The notes under the pieces: generated by a model
Database searches by the model: none
What the model was told of the DNA's origin: nothing
Seen by the model: the letters and a program-made list of their open reading frames with translations, nothing else
Shown here: in pieces, positions 46,901 to 56,400 of the stretch
Numbering within the stretch: position 1 is the stretch's first letter
How the letters are laid out: every line of letters begins with the position of its first letter
Source of the DNA: Campylobacter concisus
Lineage (GTDB): Bacteria; Campylobacterota; Campylobacteria; Campylobacterales; Campylobacteraceae
Assembly: GCF_003048905.1 (NCBI RefSeq)
Contig: NZ_PIRO01000001.1
Location: 868,001-932,000, forward strand
DNA length: 64,000 bases
Reading direction: 5' to 3'
Translations under genes and position numbers: made by a program

Positions 46901-48091
46901 ATTAAGATTGATCGTGTCGTTACCGTCGCCGGCATCTATTTGGGCGTTTCCGTAATTCAACACGGAGCCTGATTTTACGTTGATAACGTCATCGCCGTCT
47001 TCTGTGCTAACATACGAATTTACATCGCTAAACGCTCCGCTCATATTTACGGTGTCGTCGCCGTCGCCCGTAAATACCGCTTCGCTTAGCCCCTCGTTAA
47101 TATTTACATAATCGTCGTTATCGGTAATTTTGCCGTTAGCTTGAGAGTTAATAATCTCGTCGTTATCGGTAGTTACGTTTAGGGTTAAATTTCTTTTATA
47201 TACGCCGTACTCTACTCCGTTTAGATTAGAATACTTGCTTCCGTCTTGTTCGCCTTGGTTTTGATTGGCGCTTTGGGCCGTAGGATTAGTAGCTATATCT
47301 ACACCCTCGTGTCCGTAGTTATCTATAGTAGTTACTCTTACTTTGACGTTATTGATTTGATTTGCGTCGGTAAGATTTACGGTAGTACCGCGCGTCCAAG
47401 TATTGCCGCCGTCGGTAGAATACTCTACAGAGTTTGCATCATAATCTACTCCGGCTACTCCGCCGCTAAAATTTAAATTTAACGTAGTAGGTCTAGCCGT
47501 TAATGCAGTAGGTAAAGATAGGTCGTAAGTCATAACTCCACCTTCGTTAGAGCCAGCAGAGCTTATATTTATACCAACTTTGGGCGTAGTTGCTTCAGCT
47601 CCAGCTCCAACAGCACTTCCACCACTTACACCAAAGCTATTATCTCCACCTGCTGCTAGAGCTAAAGCATCTATGCTTCCTACATTAGCATTGATGTTAC
47701 TAATGTGGCCTCCTTCTGCAAAGCTAGTAGAAGATAAACTTACGCCATCTCCACCATTACCACCTGCTTGTGGACCACCTGCAGCAGTTTCTTCTAGAGC
47801 ATTAAGATCTGTTCCTTTTAAGATGGCTTGTTGTAAAGCTGAGATATCAGCTACTGTTTCGTTATTGTTAGAGTCTTGATCTAGAGTTAGAGTATCTTTA
47901 CCTATTAAAGTTATATCTTTACCATCAGTTTGAGTTATTGTTACTTTAGAGTTAGAACCCTCTGTAACTATCTTTTCACCTTGGTATACAATATCTCCTA
48001 CACTTAATTGTCTTACCTCTCCTGTTAAGTCATTAAGTGCTCTTGCTATTCCTCCGTTTATACTTTTAACTACTCCGGCTTCTTTAGCCAT
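43994..48091 (-). CDS. Giant RTX/beta-helix adhesin-like repeat protein 1
   Basis: The start is set at the second of two adjacent ATGs (AAGGAGAAC-ATG-ATG), giving 1365 residues. Residues 1-105 are a retention module (AGVVKSINGG...KDTLTLD). Residues about 110-170 are Gly/Ala-rich. About 170-330 looks like an Ig/Calx-type beta domain (NLNFSGGVAGVDYDANSVEYSTDGG). Then about 40 repeats of roughly 22-30 residues follow with cores such as GDGDDTVN, GGDGDDTFN and GAGNDTVNI. The C-terminus (IEKLDLTQGN, SAKDVLDMTDSNN) resembles type I secretion targets. It has no Sec signal. No transporter genes are in the window. Likely a surface adhesin held by its N-terminus. Confidence 0.85.
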   Translation of the reverse strand: MAKEAGVVKSINGGIARALNDLTGEVRQLSVGDIVYQGEKIVTEGSNSKVTITQTDGKDITLIGKDTLTLDQDSNNNETVADISALQQAILKGTDLNALEETAAGGPQAGGNGGDGVSLSSTSFAEGGHISNINANVGSIDALALAAGGDNSFGVSGGSAVGAGAEATTPKVGINISSAGSNEGGVMTYDLSLPTALTARPTTLNLNFSGGVAGVDYDANSVEYSTDGGNTWTRGTTVNLTDANQINNVKVRVTTIDNYGHEGVDIATNPTAQSANQNQGEQDGSKYSNLNGVEYGVYKRNLTLNVTTDNDEIINSQANGKITDNDDYVNINEGLSEAVFTGDGDDTVNMSGAFSDVNSYVSTEDGDDVINVKSGSVLNYGNAQIDAGDGNDTINLNQGSFVGISGSSGTRIYGGDGDDTFNMDGEIKGGLVYGDDGDDTFNVGSTGVLKDGATIYANEGNDTINFGGRAENGTQIQGNEGYDTINIKSGAVIDNSSVYGDDVNENSFDAGNEINIDGTVRNNSNVYGGAGVDTVNINGTVENSSTINTRSGDDKVNINAGAEIKNSNINTGEGGDVVNIKGKLGDNTMIDTEDGDDTVNFAGEASGYAAINTGLGKDTFNIESGATFNKFLGVDTGEDDDTVNIKNGANLSWGSIKTGAGNDTVNIDGNMIGNPNHFNEISTGSGDDKININGHVSGESRIKAGEGNNTVYVRGTVDGKARIEAGDVDNDDKHSELHIESGATLSGGSSVGMGGGNDTIYIKEGSNVTSATISAGNGNDTAYINENLDTVNIKMGNGEDTINFKKGITIKSGVIDFGEGNDKIDIDGITFTNGAELRAGVSDQPAWYSDDDDDIINITNSKFEQNSKIDAKIGDDRINIGTGAIIDNSKVIAGYGSDTININAGSKVINGSKIYSGLDNKDGGTNDLDTININGGEITDSEIHTSHSKTTTNINDGILTNAKILGAYGEDKININGGVIKNSEITGGDGDDKININGGNFTETKISTGNGKYMGNGDVVNIAGGTFSKTTVELQGTKNTVNINSGAVFGDQSDAIVNRQYQTKIVNYGNDEDHVNVNAGAIVKNATFDLNGGSDTITVASGATVEHSQLITGDDVDTLNINGTVSGDTHVDLGYGADVLNIGNGAIVSDSDIHMDDGSQGYNDTVNIANNVTLKDWADIKGGGGVDTITAGDNLKLINGAGIHGDWGNNGSTGTGSNDDGDIITIGKNLNMSGGSMISGGGGDDIISIGKNASIQDTSTIDGGAGYDTLKIADDSVNLTKVTNIEKLDLTQGNHNITLSAKDVLDMTDSNNRLRIDGDSGDNLGLASKGWVEDTSANITGYKVYTNTEGVHTVTLEVQDQVHVF

Positions 48092-48179
48092 CATGTTCTC
48101 CTTATTGTTTATAGTATTTGAAATTTTGAATGAATTATATAAATTTTAGAAGGGCTTGTCTATTGTACTGGGGTACAAT
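47589..48179. repeat. 591-bp perfect direct repeat, copy 1
   Basis: Comparison of the two regions base by base found no difference or gap. The repeat covers codons 1 to about 168 of giant repeat gene 1, its ribosome site, promoter and inverted-repeat operator. It ends exactly at the last T of GTACAAT. Copy 2 is 9,347 bases downstream in the same orientation. Confidence 0.95.
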
Positions 48180-48181
48180 AG
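48134..48181 (-). promoter_or_regulatory. Promoter with inverted-repeat operator, repeat gene 1
   Basis: On the minus strand: CTATTGTAC-CCCA-GTACAATAG (48160-48181; nine-base perfect arms, core 48163-48178), -35 TAGACA (48157-48162), 17 bases, consensus -10 TATAAT (48134-48139). The -35 sits directly beside the inner GTACAA. A second partial half (GTACTA) follows at 48185-48190. Confidence 0.78.
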
Positions 48182-48301
48182 GGGGTACTATTTAGCACAT
48201 ATCATAAATATCATGCCAGTCAACATGGTATATCTTAGTGTCTTAATATATAGTATAAATATATCAATTATAGCTTTTTAAAATATAATATCACTTTTAT
48301 G

Positions 48302-48320
48302 CATATTGAAAATCATTATA
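48302..48320 (+). promoter_or_regulatory. Fur box of the TonB/ABC cassette
   Basis: CATATTGAAAATCATTATA matches the 19-base Fur consensus GATAATGATAATCATTATC at 15 positions. It lies 42 bases before the receptor start codon and overlaps an AT-rich promoter-like stretch. It implies iron repression of the cassette. Confidence 0.7.
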
Positions 48321-48361
48321 TATTTCTATATAATTACTTAAATATTTTTAAAGGAGTTTAA

Positions 48362-50443
48362 ATGCAAAAGCAAATCGCGCTTAGTTTAGCGCTTGCGGGC
48401 GTTTTAGCTGCCGCGCAGAATGAAGTAGAATTAAAATCATTAGAAGGCGTAACCGTCACGGCGCAAAGATCATCTCAAAGTGTAGACGAGATAAGCAAAA
48501 GTGTCTCGGTAGTAGATAAAGAGACGATAGAAAGAAAGCTCGGCAAAAGCGTACCGGAGCTAATCAGCGAGGCGCCTGGAGTTTCAATCGTAAACGAAGG
48601 TATGGACTCGGGCACCGTAAACGTGCGAGGTTTTAGTTCGTCTGATTACCGCGTGCCGATGTTTGTAGACGGGCTTAGATTTAGAGGTAGGCCTGTGTTT
48701 GAGTATTCGATCTTTACGCCCGATCAAATCGAAAGGATAGAGATAATAAGAGGTCCTGCTAGCACGCTTTACGGCACGGATGCCTTTGGCGGCATAGTAA
48801 ATTTAGTCACCAAAAGAGCTAGCGGGGACGTGCACGGCGACTGGGCGCTATCGGATACGTATCTAAGCACCCAGTATCAAAGCGCGAACAAAGGCGTGCA
48901 AAACCGCTTACAACTCGGCGTAGTCGGACACGGGTTTGACGCATTGCTCGGCTTAAACTACAAGCACGGCAAGGACTATGACACTCCGGCGGGTAAAATA
49001 CCAAACACAAGGTATAACTACCGAAGCCTTGATTTTAAAGGCGGATATAGCTTTGCCGATTTTCACAGACTTGAGCTCGTAACTAGATATACGGAGTCCG
49101 AGCGCGGCGTAGTCGGTACGGCGGTCGGCGCTCCCGGAACGGCGAACAAAAAAGGCTTTCAAAAATACATAAAAGAAGCGCCTCTTAGAGAAAAATACGT
49201 AGCGCTAAACTACGAAGGCAACATAAACGACAAATTTTTGCTAGATTCTAGCTTGTATTATAGAGAGCTTTATACTCATCTAAACATAAGGCCCTACATC
49301 GGCTCGTTTTCGCCTAGACAGGTCGATAACTACGTAAACGGCCCGAAAGTTTACGGCGGTAAATTTATCGGCAAATTTATAGGCGACAGCCTAACCCAAA
49401 CCTACGGCGTAGATTTTTATTACGAGGACTGGGACAGCGTGTATCAAAGCGTAAACAAAGGCCCAAGTGTGCGCAACAGGCTAAGAACCAAACAGCTTGA
49501 CGTCGCCGGATTTGGATTGCTCGAATATGCGTTTAGCAACGACGCGATTTTAAGTGCAAATTTACGCTACGACCGCATAAAAACGTCCTTTGATATGGAT
49601 AGCTCGATGAGTCCCGCCGTAAAAGCCCTATACGAAAACGCCAACGATAGAAAAGACGGTAGAGCGAGCTACGGACTAGGGCTTATTTACCCTATCGCCC
49701 AGGGGTTTGAGTTTGTAGGAAATTTCTCGACTTCGTTTAGAGCTCCTATGAGCGGCGAGGTTGCTCCGATACTTACGTTTTCAGGCAGCGAGGCGTATCT
49801 GCCAAACCCTGATCTAAATATCGAAAAAGGCGTCACTTACGAGGCCGGACTTCGCTATACGGATAAAGCGCTTAGATCAAATTTGATATTTTACACGGGA
49901 GATTATAAAGATCTGATCGTCGAGCGAAACTGGCAAAGCGGCGGCGTAACCTACTATCAGTCGCAGAACGTAAATAGAGCCAAGATAAGCGGAGCGGAAT
50001 TTGACCTAGCTTATAAAATTTTGTCAAATTTGGAATTTAAAACAAACCTCGCCTACACGCGCGGCAAAAATAAACAAACCGGCAAACCGCTTCCGGAGAT
50101 CGCTCCGCTTAGCGGACGCGTGGCTGTTTCTTATTCGCCGGAGTTTTTGGCTAACTCTTACATAGAGTATAGCGGCGACTGGGCGGCGAGAAAGACGCGT
50201 ATAGACGACAGCATAGAGCGCGAGCGAGCGGGATATTTCGTGCATAACCTATACTTGGGCAAGAGCCTAGGCAAACTAGGCTTCCTAAAAGATTTTAGCC
50301 TAAATTTCGGCGTCGAAAATATCTTCGACAAAGAATACGCCCCGAGCCTAAGCTACGAGCTAATCAGCCAGCCTAGAAGCGCTAGCAACCCGCTCATAAA
50401 TCCGGGCAGAAATTTCAAACTAGGCTTTAAGGCTAGCTTTTAA
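48362..50443 (+). CDS. TonB-dependent outer membrane receptor
   Basis: The 693-residue protein has a signal peptide (MQKQIALSLALAGVLAAA), a TonB-box-like GVTVTAQR, and a plug domain with VPELISEAPGVSIVNEG, VNVRGFSSSDYRVPMFVDGLR and ERIEIIRGPASTLYGTDAFGGIVNLVTKR. A beta-barrel follows and ends in FKLGFKASF with a terminal Phe. The C-terminal NFGVENIFDKEYAPSLSYE is typical of siderophore/haem receptors. AAGGAG precedes the ATG. The following FecBCD-type genes, 74 bases on, complete the import route. CpG-rich codons suggest transfer. Confidence 0.93.
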   Translation: MQKQIALSLALAGVLAAAQNEVELKSLEGVTVTAQRSSQSVDEISKSVSVVDKETIERKLGKSVPELISEAPGVSIVNEGMDSGTVNVRGFSSSDYRVPMFVDGLRFRGRPVFEYSIFTPDQIERIEIIRGPASTLYGTDAFGGIVNLVTKRASGDVHGDWALSDTYLSTQYQSANKGVQNRLQLGVVGHGFDALLGLNYKHGKDYDTPAGKIPNTRYNYRSLDFKGGYSFADFHRLELVTRYTESERGVVGTAVGAPGTANKKGFQKYIKEAPLREKYVALNYEGNINDKFLLDSSLYYRELYTHLNIRPYIGSFSPRQVDNYVNGPKVYGGKFIGKFIGDSLTQTYGVDFYYEDWDSVYQSVNKGPSVRNRLRTKQLDVAGFGLLEYAFSNDAILSANLRYDRIKTSFDMDSSMSPAVKALYENANDRKDGRASYGLGLIYPIAQGFEFVGNFSTSFRAPMSGEVAPILTFSGSEAYLPNPDLNIEKGVTYEAGLRYTDKALRSNLIFYTGDYKDLIVERNWQSGGVTYYQSQNVNRAKISGAEFDLAYKILSNLEFKTNLAYTRGKNKQTGKPLPEIAPLSGRVAVSYSPEFLANSYIEYSGDWAARKTRIDDSIERERAGYFVHNLYLGKSLGKLGFLKDFSLNFGVENIFDKEYAPSLSYELISQPRSASNPLINPGRNFKLGFKASF

Positions 50444-50517
50444 AATTTAAATTTGCCGAGCGGGTTTTAAACCGGCCCGCTCAAAAACCCTAAAATTTAC
50501 AAATTTAAGGATCAAAT

Positions 50518-51552
50518 TTGAGAAAAATCATATCTGCTTTATTGTTACTAGCAGCGACGCTGGGCGCGCTTGAATTTACCGATCAAAACGGCAATAAACT
50601 CCACTTCGACCGCTCCGTTAAGAGTGTAGCGCTGTTTCCGGTGCCGCTAGCTTCGTTTTCCCTTAGTGTCGAAAACAACGTATCTCGCCTAGCCTCCGTC
50701 CATCCGATGGCTAAGAAAAATATTGGGCGTGGAATGCTCGGAAAAATGATCAAAGGCGCAGCTAGTATCCCCGCAGGCGGTATCGGAGAGGATTTTACTC
50801 CAAATATCGAGGAGCTGCTAAAGCTCTCTCCGGATCTTGTCGTGCAGTGGGGCATGAGAGGCGAAAAGATCATCGAGCCGCTGCGAAAAGTAGGCCTAAG
50901 CGTAGCTTTGGTAAATTTAAGCGGCACGGAGGAAGACCCGCTTTTTTGGTTTACGATGCTGGGTAAAATTTACGAAAAAGAGCAAAGAGCGGAGCAAATT
51001 TTGCAAAATAGAGCCGAGGTAAGAGCTAAGATTGAAAATTTCGTAGAAGGGCTTAGTAAAAAACCGAAGGTTCTTTTTATATTCGGCCGAGATAAAAGCT
51101 ACGAGGCCGCAGGAGGCGGGACGTATTTCGACTACGAGATAAAGCTAAGCGGCGGAGCAAATGCGGCGAATTTCGGGGGATTTAAAATTTTAAATAAAGA
51201 AGAGATTCTCGCTCAAAATCCAGACGTTATCTTGCTTAGCAACTTTGACGAGCTTACGCCGCGGGACTTTTTTGACGATAAAATTTTAAAAAACGTAAAA
51301 GCCGTCAAGCAAAAAGCCGTCTATAAAATGCCTCTGGGAGGCGATATGTGGGAGCCGCCTACGGGTGAATCGCACCTGGGCTGGGCGTGGTTTAGCGTGC
51401 TATTTTCAGGAACGGAGCATATAAATTTAAAAGACGAGATGAAAAAGAGCTACAAACTCCTCTACGACTACGATCTAAGTGACGATGAGATAGCTCAAAT
51501 TTTACGCTTCGACCTAAACGGAGAGAGCAAATTTTATGAGCTTTTTAGATAA
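50518..51552 (+). CDS. Periplasmic binding protein of iron-complex ABC importer
   Basis: The 344-residue protein starts at TTG (50518) with TTAAGGAT upstream. A signal (MRKIISALLLLAATLGA) lacks a lipobox. It has the FecB/BtuF clamshell: DRSVKSVALFPVPLASF, NIEELLKLSPDLVVQWG, KPKVLFIFGRDKSYEAAGGGTYFDYE and AQNPDVILLSNFDEL. It takes the ligand from the receptor to the permease. The gene overlaps the permease gene by 1 base. Its C-terminal end resembles the remnant at 43460-43753. Confidence 0.88.
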   Translation: MRKIISALLLLAATLGALEFTDQNGNKLHFDRSVKSVALFPVPLASFSLSVENNVSRLASVHPMAKKNIGRGMLGKMIKGAASIPAGGIGEDFTPNIEELLKLSPDLVVQWGMRGEKIIEPLRKVGLSVALVNLSGTEEDPLFWFTMLGKIYEKEQRAEQILQNRAEVRAKIENFVEGLSKKPKVLFIFGRDKSYEAAGGGTYFDYEIKLSGGANAANFGGFKILNKEEILAQNPDVILLSNFDELTPRDFFDDKILKNVKAVKQKAVYKMPLGGDMWEPPTGESHLGWAWFSVLFSGTEHINLKDEMKKSYKLLYDYDLSDDEIAQILRFDLNGESKFYELFR

Positions 51553-52514
51553 TGAAAAAATATCTGTTTTTATCGCTTTTGCTAATCTTTGCGGTTGTTT
51601 TTTCGTTGCTTGCGGGTAGGATTTCTATTGACGGGCTAATTGATTATTATCAAAACGACAAAGAGACGCTTTACGCTTTGATATTGGACCTGCGCTTACC
51701 TAGGCTGATAGCGGCATTTTTGATAGGCGCCAGCCTTAGTGCAGCGGGCGTGATATTTCAGGCAATGTTTGCAAATCCTTTGGTGAGCCCAAATATCTTA
51801 GGCGTCGGCAGTGGGGCTGGATTTGGCGCAGTGGTTTGCATTTTAGCCTTCGGTAGCCCCGTAGCCACGCAAATAGGCGCTTTCGTTTTTGGCTTTTTAG
51901 CCGTCATGATAGCTTACGCGTTGGGTGTTTTGGCAAACAAAAACTCAAAGCTCATGCTGGTGCTTGCGGGTATCATCACGGGCGCGATATTCGAGGCGCT
52001 GATCTCCGTCATCAAATACGTTGCCGATACTCAAGAAAAGCTGCCTAGTATCGTATATTGGCTGATGGGAAGTCTAAGCGCCATCTCATGGAGCGACGTA
52101 GCAGCGCTTGCCCCCGTTTGCGTTAGCGGACTTGTGCTTTTGAGCCTAATGGGTTGGAAGCTAAACATTTTATCCCTAGGCGGCGAACACGCAAGCATTT
52201 TGGGCGAGAGCAAATTTTTAGGCTTTATCTTTATCGTACTTGCTACGCTGATAACGGCCGCAAGCGTAGCCATCGCCGGTATCATCGGCTGGGTCGGGCT
52301 TTTGATGCCGCATGTTACGAGGCTGATTTACGGCTCCGATAACTCACAGCTAGTTCCGATTTCTGCGATTTTAGGCGGGATATTTTTGATGCTAACCGAC
52401 GTCGCGGCTAGAAGCGTGAGCTCGGCTGAAATCCCGCTAAGTATCCTAACCGCGCTTATAGGAGCTCCGATGATCGGCGTAATCATCGTTAAAAAGGGCA
52501 AAAGATGGTCTTAA
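51552..52514 (+). CDS. FecCD-family ABC permease
   Basis: The 320-residue protein has about nine to ten membrane segments. The family signature includes LRLPRLIAAFLIGASLSAAGVIFQ, FANPLVSPNILGVGSGAGFGA, GIIGWVGLLMPHVTRLIYG and PLSILTALIGAPMIGVIIVKKG. It forms the channel for an iron complex or corrinoid. It is a single permease gene, presumably a homodimer. It overlaps the ATPase gene by 10 bases. Confidence 0.92.
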   Translation: MKKYLFLSLLLIFAVVFSLLAGRISIDGLIDYYQNDKETLYALILDLRLPRLIAAFLIGASLSAAGVIFQAMFANPLVSPNILGVGSGAGFGAVVCILAFGSPVATQIGAFVFGFLAVMIAYALGVLANKNSKLMLVLAGIITGAIFEALISVIKYVADTQEKLPSIVYWLMGSLSAISWSDVAALAPVCVSGLVLLSLMGWKLNILSLGGEHASILGESKFLGFIFIVLATLITAASVAIAGIIGWVGLLMPHVTRLIYGSDNSQLVPISAILGGIFLMLTDVAARSVSSAEIPLSILTALIGAPMIGVIIVKKGKRWS

Positions 52515-53281
52515 ACGTAGAAAATTTAAGCTTTTCTTACGGGGCGAAGCAAATCTTGCAAAATTTGAGCCTTAGCCTAAAAAGCGGCGAAACGCTTGCG
52601 ATTTTGGGTCCAAACGGTATAGGCAAATCTACGTTTTTAAAGATTGTTTTGGGACTTCTAAAAGCAAAAAGCGGTCAAATTTTGATTGATGGTCGCGATC
52701 ATGTCTCTCTTGGCGGTAAAGAGCGCGCCAAGCTCGTAGGATACGTGCCCCAAAGCGAAAATATCGCTTTTAGCTTTAAAGTAAAAGATCTGATTTTAAT
52801 GGGCGTAAACGCAAACGTTGGTATGTTTTCAAGGCCGAGCGCAGAGGATAGGGCGATGGCCGAGGAAGCTGCACAAATTGCGGGCGTTAGCGAGTATTTA
52901 AATTTAAACGTAGACGAGCTAAGCGGCGGCATGATGCAGCTGGTACTTATAGCTCGCTCTCTAGTACTACGGCCCAAAATTCTAATCATGGACGAGCCTA
53001 CGTCATACCTCGACGTTTTTCATCAAAACGCCGTTTTAAGCCTAATCAAAAAACTAAATAGCGAGCGAAAAACCTGCGTGATCTTTACCTCGCATCACCC
53101 CGATCACGCGCTTGCGGCGGCGGATAAAACCTTGCTTTTAAACGGCCCCTTAGGATATGAATTCGGCGCAACCGATCAAATTTTAAAGGGCGAAAATTTA
53201 ACGAAACTTTTCGGTATCGATTTTATAAATTTAAACGTCGAAGATAAAAGAAGGTTGCTGGTTAGGTGGAACATCAATTAA
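52505..53281 (+). CDS. FecE-family ABC ATPase
   Basis: The 258-residue protein has Walker A ILGPNGIGKSTFLKI, Q-loop YVPQSENIAF, signature DELSGGMMQLVLIARSL, Walker B ILIMDEPTSYLD and FTSHHPDHALAA. It powers the permease encoded just before. The signature LSGGMMQ replaces the usual LSGGQ(R/Q)Q. The gene ends the cassette; about 200 bases of AT-rich DNA follow before the terminator of repeat gene 2. Confidence 0.92.
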   Translation: MVLNVENLSFSYGAKQILQNLSLSLKSGETLAILGPNGIGKSTFLKIVLGLLKAKSGQILIDGRDHVSLGGKERAKLVGYVPQSENIAFSFKVKDLILMGVNANVGMFSRPSAEDRAMAEEAAQIAGVSEYLNLNVDELSGGMMQLVLIARSLVLRPKILIMDEPTSYLDVFHQNAVLSLIKKLNSERKTCVIFTSHHPDHALAAADKTLLLNGPLGYEFGATDQILKGENLTKLFGIDFINLNVEDKRRLLVRWNIN

Positions 53282-53437
53282 TTATAGAGTGCTTAGGCCT
53301 TTATAATAGCTTTTACCAGACCATAAGCCATAAAACTATTATTAAGCATTTATAAATTTATACAAAAATAGACAAAAGGTTATTTTATATAGATTAAAAA
53401 GACAAACAATTATAAAAATTTAATGACAAGAAAGAAT

Positions 53438-53462
53438 ATCCCAAAGGAATTTCCTTTGGGAT
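53438..53462 (-). terminator. Terminator of the second giant repeat gene
   Basis: Stem ATCCCAAAGGA / TCCTTTGGGAT, 19 bases past the stop. It is almost the same hairpin as after repeat gene 1, but the following minus-strand T-run (ATTCTTTC) is weaker. The shared end supports gene duplication. Confidence 0.75.
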
Positions 53463-53481
53463 TAAAGTAATTAGTTAAATT

Positions 53482-56400
53482 TTAAATCTCGTGTACTACT
53501 ACGTCTTTAATTTCTAAGGTTACGGTGTGACTTCCTTCTGTTTTTGTATAGACTGTATAACCATCGCTATTAGGGATAGCAGATTTATTCCATGTACCTA
53601 TACCTCCTTGTAGCGTTACGTGATCGTCACCATTACCATCTATTCTTAACTTGTTATTACTATCAGTCATATCTAAAACGTCTTTAGCTGATAGATTTAC
53701 ATTGTTATTGCCTTGGGTTAAATCTAGTTTTTCGAAATTTTTAACTCTGCTAAAATCTATACTGCCGTCAGCGACTTTTAACGTATCAAATCCGGCTCCG
53801 CCGTCGATAGTAGAGCTACCGTCTATGCTTGCGTTTTTACCGATAGAGACGGTGTCATTGCCTGAGCCTAACTTTATGTTCGAATTTATAACCGTACCGT
53901 CTATATTTAAAGTATCTTCTCCACCGTAAGTTTGTATTTCGGCGTTTTTGACTGTAGCGCCGGCTTTAACGTTTATGGTGTCTTCTGAATTTTGACTAGC
54001 CCTATGATCTGATCTTATATAAGTTTTATGCTCGCCAAAGCCGTTAAGACCAGCATCTCGGTCGCCAAATACCGCGCCAGACTCTATATTTACTTCATTT
54101 TTACCCTTGTCTAGTCCGATCTCTGCTTCGCTAAACGTACCGCCTCTTACATTCACCGTATCATTACCGTCGCCGGTATAAATTCTTGTGCCGGTTAAAT
54201 TTGCTCCGGCATTTATATTTACTTCGTCGTTACCGCCATCCATATTCACAAGAGAATCTTTAAATGTAGCATTATCTATTGTTAAAGTATCTTTACCATC
54301 ACCCATATCTACACTAACTTTTACCGTAGCTCCGCCGTGCATCTTTATCTCATCGTCTCCGCCGTGAGTTTGAAGATGATTGACGTTAGTATAAGTAAAG
54401 TCGCCCGCTATATCTATAACGTCTTTATTTTGGCTACCCATAAGGCTTTTTACTTTAGCTTCGCCGCTTTGATGGAAATTCATATATTGCTCGCCTAGAG
54501 ATGAAGATGCCTGTATAGATACATCTTTTAGTACGGCGTTTCCGGTTACGTTTAGAGTAGCTTTATCTGTTGATTTACCGCCTTCAAACTGCAATGTAGT
54601 GCCATCCAACTCGGCATTATCTTTGATTTCTATCTTATCATCCGCTCCAGCTCCGGTGTTAAAATTACCACCTTTAGCCTTAACGTTGCCGCTTATAGTT
54701 ATAGTATCACTACCTTGTTCCCCTTGAAGATACGTGTTATTTAAGATTGCATTGCCGCTTACTGTTATAGTATCATCACCGCTTCCGCTCCTGTTATATC
54801 CGCCGGTTAAATTTGCGTTTCCAGTTATGGTTATCTCGTCATTACCATTACCAGATCTAATATTAGTGTACTTAAGTTGTGCATCCTCGATTTTTACGGT
54901 ATCTTTAGCTCCGCCAACTGCATTAGCATCACCGGTATCTATATTTACGTTATCTAGAACGGTATTTGTACCTGAAATAGTTATCTGGTCATTTCCCGGT
55001 CCATTTATAGGATCAAGCGTAGCTCCACCGTCGCCTAGTATAGAGCCGCCGGTAAATTTAGTTCCGTCATTAATGAAAATTTTATCGTTTCCAGCTCCGC
55101 CGGATACGCCGCCTATACCTCTAGGACCGTTAAATTCTGCTCCGTTAACATGTATCTCGTCATCTCCGTCATCAGCCCAAACGGCAGCTTTATTAAATTG
55201 AACGCCGCTTTCCAGATATACTTTATCGTTGCCTCGTCCAGCTGTAATGACTGAATTATCTTGGAATATAGTTCCCTCTTTTATAGTGATTTTATCGTCT
55301 CCATCTTCTGTTCTTAACTCAGATAAACCTCTATTGTTGCTATTCATAAACGTAGTATTGGTAACCTCTACTATATCGTTGTCTGCTCCGGTTTTTAAAG
55401 AGGAGCTATCAAATACTATACGATCGCCGTTAGCCGTTTTGCCGTCGTTAATCTTTATGGTTTCTTCGCCGGCACCGGTATCAATAACGGTGCCGGTAAG
55501 CGTTACGCCGCTAGCGATATTTACTTTATCTATGCCGCCCTCGGTCATAATATTTGATTGCTTGCCAACATCAGCAGTAATATTGGCATTGATATTTACG
55601 GTGTCTTTGTCGGCTCCAGTATTTATATTAATATTATTTATTGTCGCACCGGCATTAATATTAACTGTATCCTCGCCATCGACCGTTATAATGGTAGAAT
55701 TTTTTAGGGTTCCGTCGATATTTACGGTATCTTTAAATTTATTGCCCAAAATAGTCTTTGAATCTAAATTAGTAACATTTGAAATATCTATCTTATTTTC
55801 GCCGTTTCCGCCGGATATTCCGCCTATATAAGAATTTTTAATTTTTATTCCGTCATTACCGCCCCATACGCCGCCTTCTACGACTCCCTCAACAGTAGAG
55901 TTTTCGACAGTAACGTTATCCTTATCGGAATCTGAAGCTCCGCCGTATATGCTAGGGTTTTCGCCGCGTCCGCCGCTAACGTATCCTTTTACTCTTGCAC
56001 CGTCTAAAATTTTAATCGTATCACCGTCTTCGTTGCCTTCTACATTTTCTGTTACAACAGTGCCAGCTCCGGTTATAGTTATATTATCATTACCCCATCT
56101 TCCAACTATACCATCGACTTTTGCACCTTTTTCTACCAATATCGTATCATCGCCACCTCTACCGTTTATCGCACTGACGTAAGTTCCACTATCACTTACG
56201 GTTACATTATCGTTTCCTTCGTCCGCTAAAACAAGCTTTACTTGAGCACCTTTGTCTACAGTTATATTATCATCTCCATCACCAGCACCTATAAAATTAA
56301 CTTTAGTTCCATTTCCAGTTACTTTTATGGTATCGGCTGCAGCACCTTTATCTTCTATATCCAAATCCGGGTGAACACGCTTCTCGTGTATATCGTTTTG

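Noticed and set aside
44400-47160. Regularly spaced short repeats that could suggest a CRISPR array
   Set aside because: The repeats are in frame, degenerate and encode GDGDDTVN-type cores of one open frame; there are no identical repeats with unique spacers and no cas genes.
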